From Streptomyces sp. WAC05374 (GTDB lineage Bacteria > Actinomycetota > Actinomycetes > Streptomycetales > Streptomycetaceae), in assembly GCF_004353505.1 (NCBI RefSeq), contig NZ_SMNQ01000018.1, positions 1-64,000 of the forward strand: a DNA stretch of 64,000 nt, read 5' to 3'. Position numbers and translations under genes: made by a program. Below the pieces are notes generated by a model, which saw only the letters and a list, made by a program, of their open reading frames with translations, was not told the origin of the DNA and ran no database searches. Below, one piece after another: positions 9,166 to 16,394 of the stretch. How positions within the stretch are numbered: the first letter of the stretch is position 1; each line of letters starts with the position of its first letter.

Positions 9166-9675
9166 GTGGACAAGTCACTGTTGACCCACATCGACGCCGC
9201 CGCAGGCAGCGGCAAGGTGACGATCTCGGCGGACGATTCCACCATCCTAGGGATCGTCAAGGACGCCATTAGAAACGGCAGGACCGCTTCGTTCTACCTG
9301 ACGAAAAGTCAGGCCGAAGCGTTCAAGCTCTGGTACTGGACGCCTGAGCGGATCAAATCTGCGGGGCTCCGGGTGGTGTCGGACGACGAGAGGGAACGGA
9401 TCAAGTCCGAGTTGGGCGTCGATGTGGGCACATTCCGGTGCAGTCGCATTGAGTGCGTGTGCGGACACACATATGGAGGTTTTGAATTCCTGCAACAGGG
9501 AATTCGCCAACATGGCCCTGACGCTGTGAGGTCTGTATTCGAGCTGAAAAACTCAAAACTCCTCCAAGTGAACACCACCCTCTTGGCCATCTGCCCAAAC
9601 TGCGACGAGCTACTGGGGCGTGGCATCACATACGAGGGCGATGAATACGCGGGGTGCTCTTGTTGCCAGGAGTAA
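9166..9675 (+). CDS. Hypothetical cysteine-rich protein (169 aa)
   Basis: GTG 9166 follows GGGAGG (9155-9160) at ideal spacing. The 169-residue product has a helical N-half and a cysteine-rich C-half with CSRIECVCGH, then ICPNCDELL, and a CSCCQE tail, so it likely binds zinc. No family is recognised. Codon use (AGA, CTA, TTG, ATT) is clearly less GC-biased than its neighbours, as in acquired genes. It lies in a small island with the next gene and plasmid-like remnants. Confidence 0.7.
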   Translation: MDKSLLTHIDAAAGSGKVTISADDSTILGIVKDAIRNGRTASFYLTKSQAEAFKLWYWTPERIKSAGLRVVSDDERERIKSELGVDVGTFRCSRIECVCGHTYGGFEFLQQGIRQHGPDAVRSVFELKNSKLLQVNTTLLAICPNCDELLGRGITYEGDEYAGCSCCQE

Positions 9676-9859
9676 GCTCCTGCGCGGGAGAGGGTGAGAG
9701 AGAATCCATCATTCTCGTCCAGCGAACGTGACCGGCGCAGTCGGCCGGGATGCACCACCGGTGCGACCGAACTAGGCTGGAACCTCCCACAGTGACGCGC
9801 TGATTGGCTGCAACGCCTTCCGTTCGGCGGACTGCAGCCGACGTGTGGAGGTTCCCAAG

Positions 9860-10357
9860 ATGCGAACTCACGAACCAAGAGAGTTCTTGTCCAGGCTCTC
9901 AAACCACGAGTTGCCGGACCCCGCAGAGCTCAGCGTAGTCGGCATGGTGAAGATCAACGAGAACGATCCTTCGGTGATTTCTTTCACGCAACATGTCACA
10001 TGCGAAAGATGGCTTTCTCTACCTATAGACCTGGTGGCGTCGTTCACACACTTGAAGAACCTTAGATGCCAAGATCACGAGCACCCTCTCGTCAGGGTCA
10101 AGTTCAAGCACCCAGAGGAAGTTTCCAAGGATCTTGGCTTCCTTCTGAGCTTGTGCTCAGAGCTTCAAACTTCCTTGTCTCGCGCCGCATCCAGCATTCG
10201 GAAGTCCACTAAGGCACGGAAAGTCAAAGAAGATGGCGTGAGTCACCCACGAGCTGACTGCCAAGTCGTGGGCACGCCAGAGGGTGCAGTCGTCTGTTGC
10301 ATATTCCCTGGCGGCACCGGCACTGACTTCGAAGTAGAGTGCACGGGAATCGCGTGA
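9860..10357 (+). CDS. Hypothetical protein (165 aa) of the accessory island
   Basis: ATG 9860 follows GTGGAGG (9846-9852). The product has no membrane segment and no recognised domain; it contains SVISFTQHVTCERWLSLP, a middle region VRVKFKHPEEVSKDL and a Lys/Arg-rich stretch (SIRKSTKARKVKEDG), and ends with an acidic/hydrophobic tail. Rare codons (CTA, ATA, AGA, TTG) and locally low GC set it apart from the surrounding genes. It stands 184 bp after the Cys-rich protein in the same direction and overlaps a small downstream frame by GTGA. Confidence 0.65.
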   Translation: MRTHEPREFLSRLSNHELPDPAELSVVGMVKINENDPSVISFTQHVTCERWLSLPIDLVASFTHLKNLRCQDHEHPLVRVKFKHPEEVSKDLGFLLSLCSELQTSLSRAASSIRKSTKARKVKEDGVSHPRADCQVVGTPEGAVVCCIFPGGTGTDFEVECTGIA

Positions 10358-10518
10358 AAACCTCCAGTGAGCGATCTGGGGACGCACGTGGTCCCGTCGC
10401 TGCCCTATCGGGCCGTCTCCTCTACCTGCTCAAGGAGTTCCACGCGCCCGTCACCGCCTCGCGGACGATCGCCGTTCCGGCAGGTGAGTCGCGGCGGGCG
10501 CCGCGCTCGGGGGTCTGA
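10354..10518 (+). CDS. Possible small coupled frame (54 aa), perhaps a truncated gene
   Basis: GTG 10354 overlaps the preceding stop as GTGA, the usual coupling geometry, and the frame runs 54 codons to TGA 10516-10518. It includes SGRLLYLLKEFHAPVTASRT, which looks like genuine protein, then turns Arg/Pro-rich. It may be the start of a gene truncated at the junction with the DUF6192 remnant. No homologue is recognised. Confidence 0.3.
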   Translation: MKTSSERSGDARGPVAALSGRLLYLLKEFHAPVTASRTIAVPAGESRRAPRSGV

Positions 10519-10631
10519 TTCTGCCGCGGGCCGACGTGCGGCACACCTTCCTGGCCGGCGGGCTGCTGAGCGTCGGGGCCCGCGCGGTACTGCTCGGCGG
10601 GCGGCTGCAGCGTCCTGGACCGGAGTCCACC

Positions 10632-10913
10632 AGGCCGCTTCAACAGGTCGGTGGCAACCTGGGCCGTGACCTCGTCGTCCCGGGTCAGATCGGCGACGGC
10701 CTGGACCTTCCCATCCACCGTGACCGGCCGGTCGACCCGTTGGCCGACGACCGGCTTCGCGCCGTCCGGCGTCCACTGCCGGGCTCCCGTGCGCGGGTTG
10801 AACGGCGCCTCCTCGAGCGCTGCCCACCGTTCGTCCTCGTCCGCGACCGACGAGAGGATGCGGTGAACGGTGAACGACACGCCCTCCTTGCGGCGCCCCT
10901 CGGGCCATCGGTT
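10632..10913 (-). pseudogene. Remnant of a DUF6192-type (ICE/plasmid-associated) gene
   Basis: On the minus strand about 94 codons resemble a mid-portion of DUF6192 proteins as I remember them: RWPEGRRKEGVSFTVHRILS, ERWAALEEAPFNPRTGARQW, VGQRVDRPVTVDGKVQ and DDEVTAQVATDLLKRP. Upstream of RWPEG and downstream of DLLKRP the expected sequence is lost, and the frame continues into low-complexity translation to about 10422. It therefore looks like a decayed piece of a mobile-element gene. The family match is from memory and needs a database search. Confidence 0.5.
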
Positions 10914-10990
10914 GGCGTTCTCCTGTCGCGACCCGAAGAAGACCGCGCAACAACCGATTACGGGATGCAGCATCGGACGAAAACGACACC

Positions 10991-11242
10991 TCAGTGGGGC
11001 GCGGCGTCCAGGTAGGCGGTCAGGGTGCGGATGGTGGGGTGGCGGAAGAGGGCCGTCAGGGGGATGTCGCGGGCCAGCGCGGTGCGCAGGGCGCGGTGGG
11101 CGCGCAGGGTGCGGGCGGAGGTCGCGCCCGCGTGGGGGAGGAAGAGGTCGGGGTCCAGGGCGGGGACGCCCAGCTCGGTGGTCCAGATCCGTGTGACCGT
11201 CCGGGCCGTCGTGCTCGTCGTCGCGTCGAAGTCGGCTGCCAC
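10991..11242 (-). CDS. Free-standing acyl/peptidyl carrier protein-like domain
   Basis: An 83-residue protein from GTG 11242. It has the carrier-protein layout: first helix VTRIWTTELGV, loop DPDLFLPHAGATSARTL, which aligns with the DxFFxLGGxSL phosphopantetheine site so that the Ser of GATS would be the attachment residue, and LTALFRHPTIRTLTAYL, matching the conserved end of PCP/ACP domains. The GG of the motif has become GA. The ribosome site is weak. It is divergent from a PLP decarboxylase, which suggests that enzyme may act on a carrier-bound substrate. It could also be a relic of a larger synthetase. Confidence 0.6.
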   Translation of the reverse strand: MAADFDATTSTTARTVTRIWTTELGVPALDPDLFLPHAGATSARTLRAHRALRTALARDIPLTALFRHPTIRTLTAYLDAAPH

Positions 11243-11357
11243 GGGCCGAGTGCAGCACGTACGCCTCGGGTCCCGCTCGAGCGCGCGGGTTGCGCGGGTG
11301 TTGCGGGGGCGTCCGTATACCTGGACCGACAGATGCGCCGTCCCGGAAGGCACTCCC

Positions 11358-12722
11358 GTGGATCTTCGCTACTGGCTTCCGCGCGCGGTGGAGGTGATCG
11401 AGCGCTTCGGCGAGCGGTTCGGACCGTACGAGCCGCATCCCTCGCACCGGGTCGGTGACGCCGACTTCGCCCCGGTGTTCGAGCGGTTCGCCAAGCGCCT
11501 CGACGACAACTACCCCTTCTTCCACCCCCGTTACGCGGGCCAGATGGTCAAGCCGCCGCATCCGGCGGCCGTCGTCGGCTACACGACGGCGATGCTGTTC
11601 AACCCCAACAACCACGCCGCCGAAGGGGGCCCCGCCACCACCGAGATGGAGCGCGAGTGCGTCACCGCCCTCGGTGGGATGCTCGGCATGCCCGCCGCCC
11701 TGGGCCACCTGACGACCAGCGGCACGATGGCGAACCTGGAGGCCCTGTACGTCGCCCGCGAGTCGCACCCTGGCCGGGGGGTGGCGTACAGCACCGAGTG
11801 CCACTACACGCACGAGCGGATGTGCCATGTCCTCGGCATGGAGGGGTACCCGGTGCCGGTCGACGCGCACGGCCGCATCGACCCCGGCGCGCTGGAGCCG
11901 CTGCTGGCCTCCGGCCGGGTCGGCACGGTCGTGCTGACCACCGGGACGACCGGCCTCGGCGCGGTCGACCCGGTGCACGAGGTGCTGCCGCGGGCCCGCC
12001 GCCACGGCGTGCGCGTCCACGTCGACGCGGCGTACGGCGGCTTCTACGCGCTGCTCGGCCTCTCCGACGAGCCCGAGGGCGTCGACGTACGCCCGTGGCG
12101 GGCCGTCGGCGCGTGCGACTCGGTGGTGGTCGACCCGCACAAGCACGGGCTCCAGCCGTACGGCTGCGGGGCGGTGCTGTTCAACGACCCTCGGGCCGGC
12201 CGGCACTTCGCGCACGACTCCCCGTACACCTACTTCACCGACGCCGAGCTGCACCTGGGCGAGATCAGCCTGGAGTGCTCGCGGGCCGGTGCCGCGGCCG
12301 CCGGGCTGTGGCTGACGCTGCAACTGCTGCCGCTGACCCGGGACGGCTTCGGCCGGATGCTCGCGGCGAGCCGCCGCGCCGCGGTGCGCTTCGCCGGGCT
12401 GCTGGCCGGGTCCGAGGCGCTGGAGCTGTACCAGCGGCCCGACCTCGACATCGTGACCTACGTCCCCGCCGCGCGCCCGTGGTCCCTGTCCGCCGTCGAC
12501 GCCGCCTCCGAGCGGCTGCTGCGGGAGGGGATGCACGCGAGTGAGGACCCCGTCTTCCTGAGCGTGCTGCGCGCGGACGCCGATGCGTTCGCGCGGCGCC
12601 ATCCCGGGATCGTCCGGGACGCCGGCGCGGCGCGGGTGATGCGCAGCGTGCTGATCAAACCCGAGGCGGAGCTGTACCTCGACCGGCTGCACGCCCGGAT
12701 CGAACAGCTCGCCACCCGCTGA
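11358..12722 (+). CDS. PLP-dependent group II amino acid decarboxylase
   Basis: A 454-residue fold-type I enzyme. GTG 11358 follows GGAAGG. Motifs include TTSGTMANLEAL (cofactor phosphate region), HVDAAYGGFYAL (PLP Asp and stacking region) and VVDPHKHGLQPYG, where the Lys forms the Schiff base. These place it with the aromatic/glutamate/tyrosine decarboxylases. Which amino acid is used is not readable. It heads a three-gene plus-strand operon with a GNAT and a DUF6875 protein and is divergent from a carrier protein. It may provide an amine building block or decarboxylate a tethered amino acid. Confidence 0.88.
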   Translation: MDLRYWLPRAVEVIERFGERFGPYEPHPSHRVGDADFAPVFERFAKRLDDNYPFFHPRYAGQMVKPPHPAAVVGYTTAMLFNPNNHAAEGGPATTEMERECVTALGGMLGMPAALGHLTTSGTMANLEALYVARESHPGRGVAYSTECHYTHERMCHVLGMEGYPVPVDAHGRIDPGALEPLLASGRVGTVVLTTGTTGLGAVDPVHEVLPRARRHGVRVHVDAAYGGFYALLGLSDEPEGVDVRPWRAVGACDSVVVDPHKHGLQPYGCGAVLFNDPRAGRHFAHDSPYTYFTDAELHLGEISLECSRAGAAAAGLWLTLQLLPLTRDGFGRMLAASRRAAVRFAGLLAGSEALELYQRPDLDIVTYVPAARPWSLSAVDAASERLLREGMHASEDPVFLSVLRADADAFARRHPGIVRDAGAARVMRSVLIKPEAELYLDRLHARIEQLATR

Positions 12723-12743
12723 CCGACCGTGAAGGGTGCTTTC

Positions 12744-13367
12744 TTGTCCTCCATCCCGGTTCCCGTGGGGCGCGGCGTGGTACGCCGGGCGTCGCGGGCC
12801 GACACCGACGAGCTGGCCGCACTGCTGGCCGGCGCCTTCCTCGACGATCCGCTGACCCGCTGGATCACCCCGGACACCCGGCGCAGGGAGCGGGTCCTGC
12901 CCGGCTTCTTCCGCGTCTTCCTCGACCTGTCGTTCGCGTACGACGGGGTCCTCACCGACGAGGACCGCGACGCCGTCCTGCTGTTCCTGCCGCCCGGCGC
13001 GTGGGAGGAGACGGAGGCGCGCGGGGACGAGTTGCACCAGCGGTTCGCCGCGGTGCTCGGCGACGACGCCGGGGCGCTGGCGACCATCGGCGCGCTCCAG
13101 GCACGGCACCACCCGGCCGGACGGCCGCACTACTACGTCTCCTTCGGCGCGGTCCGGCCGTCCGCCCAGCGGGGCGGGCTGATGACGGCGCTGCTGGAGC
13201 ACCTGGTGGCGCGTGCCGACGCGGCCGCCTGCGGTACGTACGCCGAGGCCAGCTCGCCGGGCGGCGAGGCCGCGTGCCGGCGCCTGGGCTTCGGGCGGTT
13301 CGGCGGGGACATCGCGCTGCCGGACGGCGGTCCCGTGCTGCGGCCGATGTGGCGGGACGCCCGGTGA
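12744..13367 (+). CDS. GNAT family N-acetyltransferase
   Basis: A GNAT-fold acyltransferase of about 207 residues. The N-terminus RRASRADTDELAALLAGAFLDDP, the beta-4 strand YYVSFGAVRPSAQRGGLMTALLEHL (acyl-CoA pyrophosphate loop) and the late CRRLGFGRFGGD strand are typical. TTG 12744 is preferred because GAAGGG (12731-12736) sits 7 nt upstream; an alternative GTG at 12729 would add five residues. It overlaps the next gene by GTGA. It may acylate the amine made by the upstream decarboxylase, which is inference. Confidence 0.82.
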   Translation: MSSIPVPVGRGVVRRASRADTDELAALLAGAFLDDPLTRWITPDTRRRERVLPGFFRVFLDLSFAYDGVLTDEDRDAVLLFLPPGAWEETEARGDELHQRFAAVLGDDAGALATIGALQARHHPAGRPHYYVSFGAVRPSAQRGGLMTALLEHLVARADAAACGTYAEASSPGGEAACRRLGFGRFGGDIALPDGGPVLRPMWRDAR

Positions 13368-13999
13368 GGGGCGACGAACGGCTGCTGATCTGGTCGCCGG
13401 AGGAGATCGACGCCGGCCTGGCGCCGCACCGCCACCTGCCGGCCCTGCGCCACGTCCTCGACTGGAGCCGCCGGGTACTGGTGTCGGGCCACCCGGAGCT
13501 GGGCCGCACCGGCCCGGTGTGCCCCTACACCCAGCCGTCGCTGCGCAAGGGCCTGTTCCTGCTGGCGCTCCCCGCCCAGGAGGGCGGCGGCACGCCGGCG
13601 GAGGCGGTGGCGGGGCTGCGGGACTGGTACGAGAAGCTGTCGGCGGACCTCACGGAGGAGGACCGCGAGCTGCTGACCGTGCTGATGCTGCTGCCGTGGC
13701 TCGACCCGTCGGACTCGGGCGAGCTGGACGAGGTGCAGCGGGCGGCGAAGGACACGTTCGTCGCGGACGGGCTGATGATCGGCCAGTTCCATCCGGTCTG
13801 TGACGAACCGGGGCTGTGGAACGAGGACTTCCGCCCGTTGCGGGCGCCGGTGCCGCTGCTGGCGGTGCGGCGGCTGCTCGTCTTCGACCTGCCGTTCCTG
13901 GTGGGCGCGGACCGGCATCTGGACGCCTACCTCCAGCGGTTCGCGCCCGAGATCCCGGCGCGCGTGCGCGACCAGCTCGTCAACCGGGTGGTGAGCTGA
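13364..13999 (+). CDS. DUF6875-type protein, function unknown
   Basis: A 211-residue protein starting with GTG 13364, coupled to the GNAT stop. It contains CPYTQPSLRKGLFLLALP, LMLLPWLDPSD, a central LMIGQFHPVCDEPGLWNEDF and VPLLAVRRLLVFDLPFL. I recall similar proteins annotated DUF6875 beside PLP and acyltransferase genes in secondary-metabolite loci, with no known activity. A 10-bp-stem terminator follows at 14017-14050, where it meets the convergent operon. Confidence 0.7.
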   Translation: MRGDERLLIWSPEEIDAGLAPHRHLPALRHVLDWSRRVLVSGHPELGRTGPVCPYTQPSLRKGLFLLALPAQEGGGTPAEAVAGLRDWYEKLSADLTEEDRELLTVLMLLPWLDPSDSGELDEVQRAAKDTFVADGLMIGQFHPVCDEPGLWNEDFRPLRAPVPLLAVRRLLVFDLPFLVGADRHLDAYLQRFAPEIPARVRDQLVNRVVS

Positions 14000-14016
14000 G
14001 GCGGCTGGACGCCGCA

Positions 14017-14050
14017 GAGGGCCGGGGCCGCGGTGGCGGTCCCGGCCCTC
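14017..14050. terminator. Convergent hairpin terminator
   Basis: GAGGGCCGGG (14017-14026) pairs perfectly with CCCGGCCCTC (14041-14050) over a 14-nt loop. It lies between the ends of two convergent operons and can serve both. Confidence 0.75.
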
Positions 14051-14076
14051 GTCGTACGGGCGGGCGGCGGGCGGTG

Positions 14077-14760
14077 TCAGCCCACGGGCGCGGCGGTGGG
14101 CCAGGTGAGCGGGTCCGCGGCGCGCAGCAGTGCGGTGCCGATCAGCAGGCCGCGGTATCCGGCGTCCAGCAGGCGGGTGGCCGTCACGGGGGTGTCGATG
14201 GCGCTGGCGCTGACCGGGCAGGGGGTGCCGGCCGCCTGGAGCGCGGGCAGCAGCGCGAGGCTGCGGCCGATGTCGCCGGCGTCCCGCTCGCGCGTCCGGA
14301 TGTCCTTGTTGTTGACGGCGATGACGCAGTCGGCGGCGTGCGGGACGGCCGCCACCTCCGCCTCGCAGGTGACTTCGACGAACGGGGTGAGCCCGGTGCG
14401 CAGCGCGGCCTCCACCAGGGTGCGCAGGGCGCTCACGGGCAGCAGGGCGGCGGTGAGCAGGACGGCCGAGGCGCCGAGTTCCCCGGCGGTGGTGAGCTGG
14501 TCGCGCCGGGTGATGAAGTCCTTCTGGAGCAGCGGCAGGTCGGTGAGCCGGGCGACGTCCCGGAGCAGGTCGGGAGTGCCGCCGAACCAGCGTCCGGTCA
14601 CCACGGAGACGCACGGCGCGCCGGCGGCCTCGTATGCGGCGACGATGTCGGCGGGGGTGCGTCCGGCGATGAGGTCGATGCCGTGTGCGTCACGCCGCTT
14701 GATCTCCATGATGAGCGGGCGTTCGGCCGTCAGCAGGGCCTCGATGAAGCGGGAGGTCAT
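14077..14760 (-). CDS. Divergent indole-3-glycerol-phosphate synthase (TrpC) paralogue
   Basis: A 227-residue (alpha/beta)8 barrel, shorter than typical TrpC (about 255-270). Matching the known catalytic residues: EIK (Glu51/Lys53 equivalents) in LIMEIKRRDAHG, Lys110 in LLQKDFITRRDQL, Glu159 in FVEVTCEAEV and Asn180 in IAVNNKDIR are present. The SESGI motif carrying Glu210 reads SASAI, so that Glu is Ala, and the KASPS loop after Lys53 is replaced by RRDAHG. It is the last gene of the nine-gene operon, with a GAAGGAG site and a hairpin upstream. It probably closes a ring on a substrate other than normal CdRP. Confidence 0.85.
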   Translation of the reverse strand: MTSRFIEALLTAERPLIMEIKRRDAHGIDLIAGRTPADIVAAYEAAGAPCVSVVTGRWFGGTPDLLRDVARLTDLPLLQKDFITRRDQLTTAGELGASAVLLTAALLPVSALRTLVEAALRTGLTPFVEVTCEAEVAAVPHAADCVIAVNNKDIRTRERDAGDIGRSLALLPALQAAGTPCPVSASAIDTPVTATRLLDAGYRGLLIGTALLRAADPLTWPTAAPVG

Positions 14761-14799
14761 GGGTGCTGCTCCTTCGGTACGGGGCTCGGGGCGGCGGTG

Positions 14800-14829
14800 G
14801 CGCGGCCGCCGAGGGGGCGGCGGCCGCGC
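14800..14829 (-). other. Intercistronic hairpin inside the nine-gene operon
   Basis: GCGCGGCCGCC (14800-14810) is complementary to GGCGGCCGCGC (14819-14829) with an 8-nt loop, in the 99-bp gap between the acyl-CoA dehydrogenase stop and the TrpC-like start. It is the only sizeable gap in the operon. It could be a partial terminator or an mRNA-stabilising structure that lowers or uncouples expression of the last gene. Confidence 0.5.
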
Positions 14830-14859
14830 GGCCCGGGAGAACCCGTGCGGGTGCCGTGG

Positions 14860-16005
14860 TCACTTACCCAGTCCCAGCATCGAGGCGATGCGGTTGTACT
14901 GGATCTCGTTGGTGCCCGAGTAGATCGTGCCGCCCACGGCGTTGCGCACGTCCTGTTCGAGCCCGTACTCGGTCATGTAGCCGTGCCCGCCGAAGATCTG
15001 GACGGCGGCGAGGCTGCTGGCCACGTTGGCCTCGCTGGTGATCAGCTTGGCGATGGCCAGGTCCGTGGTGACGTTCTCGCCGGAGACGAGCCGTTCCGCG
15101 GTGTCGTACAGCCATTTCCGTGCCGTCTCCAGCCCGATTTTCGTATCGACGATCTTGTTGGCGATGGACTGGTACGCACCGATCGGTTTCCCGAACGAGC
15201 GGCGCGTCTGCGCGTAGTCCACGACCTGGGCGAGCCGCCGCTGCATTTCCCCGGCATTGACGATGAACGAGAAGAGGACTTCACGTTTCATCACGTGGTC
15301 GAGAACGATGAATCCTCCGCCGACGCGGCCGAGGACGCGGTCCGCGGGAATACGGCAGCCGTCGAAGTACAGCTCGCTCAGCGGGGAGGTGCGCAGCCCC
15401 ATCTTCTTGATGGGCCGGCCGACCGTCAGCCCCGGGGTGTCCCGGTCCACCAGGAACGCGGTGACCCCGAGCGGGCCGCCGTCCGGGCGCGTCCGCGCGT
15501 ACACCACGATCACGTCGGCGACGGGGCCGTTGCTGACGAACGTCTTGGCCCCGGTCAGGACGAAGTGGTCGCCGTCCCGCTCGGCGCGCGTGGTCATCGC
15601 CATCGCGTCGGAGCCGCCCTCGGACTCGGTGATGGCGTGGGCGCCGATCAGCTCGCCGGAGCAGATCCCGGGCAGGTACCTCTCCTTCTGTCCGGCCGTG
15701 CCGAACTTCTCCAGGGGTACGCCGGTGCTGGCCAGGGTGGTGGTCACCGAGAAGCTCAGTCCGGCGTCACGGCAGTGCTCGCCGAGCCCCTCCAGGACGT
15801 ACATGGTGGTCAGGAGCGACTGGCCGAGGCCGCCGTACCGTTCGTCGAAGGGCAGGGCGAGGATGCCGGTCTCGCGGACGAGCTTCCACTTGTCCCACGA
15901 GAACACGGCCCGTTCGTCGTGTTCTATGTGGTCGGCGCTGAGCGCCTCACCCCACCGGACCAGGCCGTCCCGGAGGGCGGCCTGGTCGGTGTTCCATCGG
16001 ATCAC
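14860..16005 (-). CDS. Acyl-CoA (or acyl-ACP) dehydrogenase
   Basis: A 381-residue flavoenzyme from GTG 16005. It has the ACAD layout: helical N-domain, FAD/substrate strand GAHAITESEGGSDAMAM and TGAKTFVSNGPVAD, middle beta-domain, then RRSFGKPIGAYQSIANK, IFGGHGYMTEYGLEQDVRN and GGTIYSGTNEIQYNRIA at the C-terminus. The family's catalytic base often lies in the last of these segments (Tyr-x-Gly-Thr-x-E); here SGTNE keeps the Glu-containing context. In this operon, with ACP, KAS II and MaoC genes, a carrier-bound acyl chain is a plausible substrate, to be alpha,beta-desaturated. Confidence 0.88.
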   Translation of the reverse strand: MIRWNTDQAALRDGLVRWGEALSADHIEHDERAVFSWDKWKLVRETGILALPFDERYGGLGQSLLTTMYVLEGLGEHCRDAGLSFSVTTTLASTGVPLEKFGTAGQKERYLPGICSGELIGAHAITESEGGSDAMAMTTRAERDGDHFVLTGAKTFVSNGPVADVIVVYARTRPDGGPLGVTAFLVDRDTPGLTVGRPIKKMGLRTSPLSELYFDGCRIPADRVLGRVGGGFIVLDHVMKREVLFSFIVNAGEMQRRLAQVVDYAQTRRSFGKPIGAYQSIANKIVDTKIGLETARKWLYDTAERLVSGENVTTDLAIAKLITSEANVASSLAAVQIFGGHGYMTEYGLEQDVRNAVGGTIYSGTNEIQYNRIASMLGLGK

Positions 16006-16015
16006 TGGGGACCGC

Positions 16016-16390
16016 CTAGTACGCGGAGGAGACGTGCTCGTCGAGGCTGTGCACCTCGTCGCCCTGAAGGGCCGGGCTGAAGACGCACACCAGGCGGAGG
16101 TCCTCGTCCGGCGAGGCCACCAGGTAGTGCGGGTCGTGCTGGTCGAGCGCGTACAGCACGCCCGGGGTGATCGGGTGCGAGGTGCCGTCGAGCTCGATCA
16201 CCTCCCCGGAGCCCTCGATGCAGTAGCAGGCCTCGAGGTGGTTGCGGTACTGGAGGCGGGACTTGGTGCCGGCCCGGACGACGGTGTCGGTGAGCGAGTA
16301 GCCGACGCCGTCCGAGGCGAGCAGGAAGCGGCGGCTGAGGCCGTTGCCCCACTCGACGGTCTTCACGTCCTCGATGTCACGGATGATCAT
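16016..16390 (-). CDS. Ectoine synthase-like cupin (EctC family)
   Basis: A 124-residue protein, close to the usual 130 of EctC. Motifs characteristic of ectoine synthase are clear: MIIRDIEDV start, SDGVGYSLTDTVVRAGT, QYRNHLEACYCIEGSGEV, PGVLYALDQHDPHYL and LRLVCVFSPALQG with the C-terminal Asp-Glu tail. EctC closes N-gamma-acetyl-diaminobutyrate to a cyclic amidine by dehydration. No ectA or ectB is nearby, and it sits between TrpA-like and acyl-CoA dehydrogenase genes, so it probably cyclises an N-acyl diamine or amino-amide in this pathway. ATG 16390 has a GGGAG site; longer starts overlap TrpA. Confidence 0.88.
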   Translation of the reverse strand: MIIRDIEDVKTVEWGNGLSRRFLLASDGVGYSLTDTVVRAGTKSRLQYRNHLEACYCIEGSGEVIELDGTSHPITPGVLYALDQHDPHYLVASPDEDLRLVCVFSPALQGDEVHSLDEHVSSAY

Positions 16391-16394
16391 TTTC

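Noticed and set aside
10422..13202. A 926-codon open frame on the minus strand
   Set aside because: Most of it is antisense to the PLP decarboxylase and GNAT genes and has the Arg/Gly/Pro-rich composition of a GC-bias shadow; only the 10632-10913 part resembles a real family.
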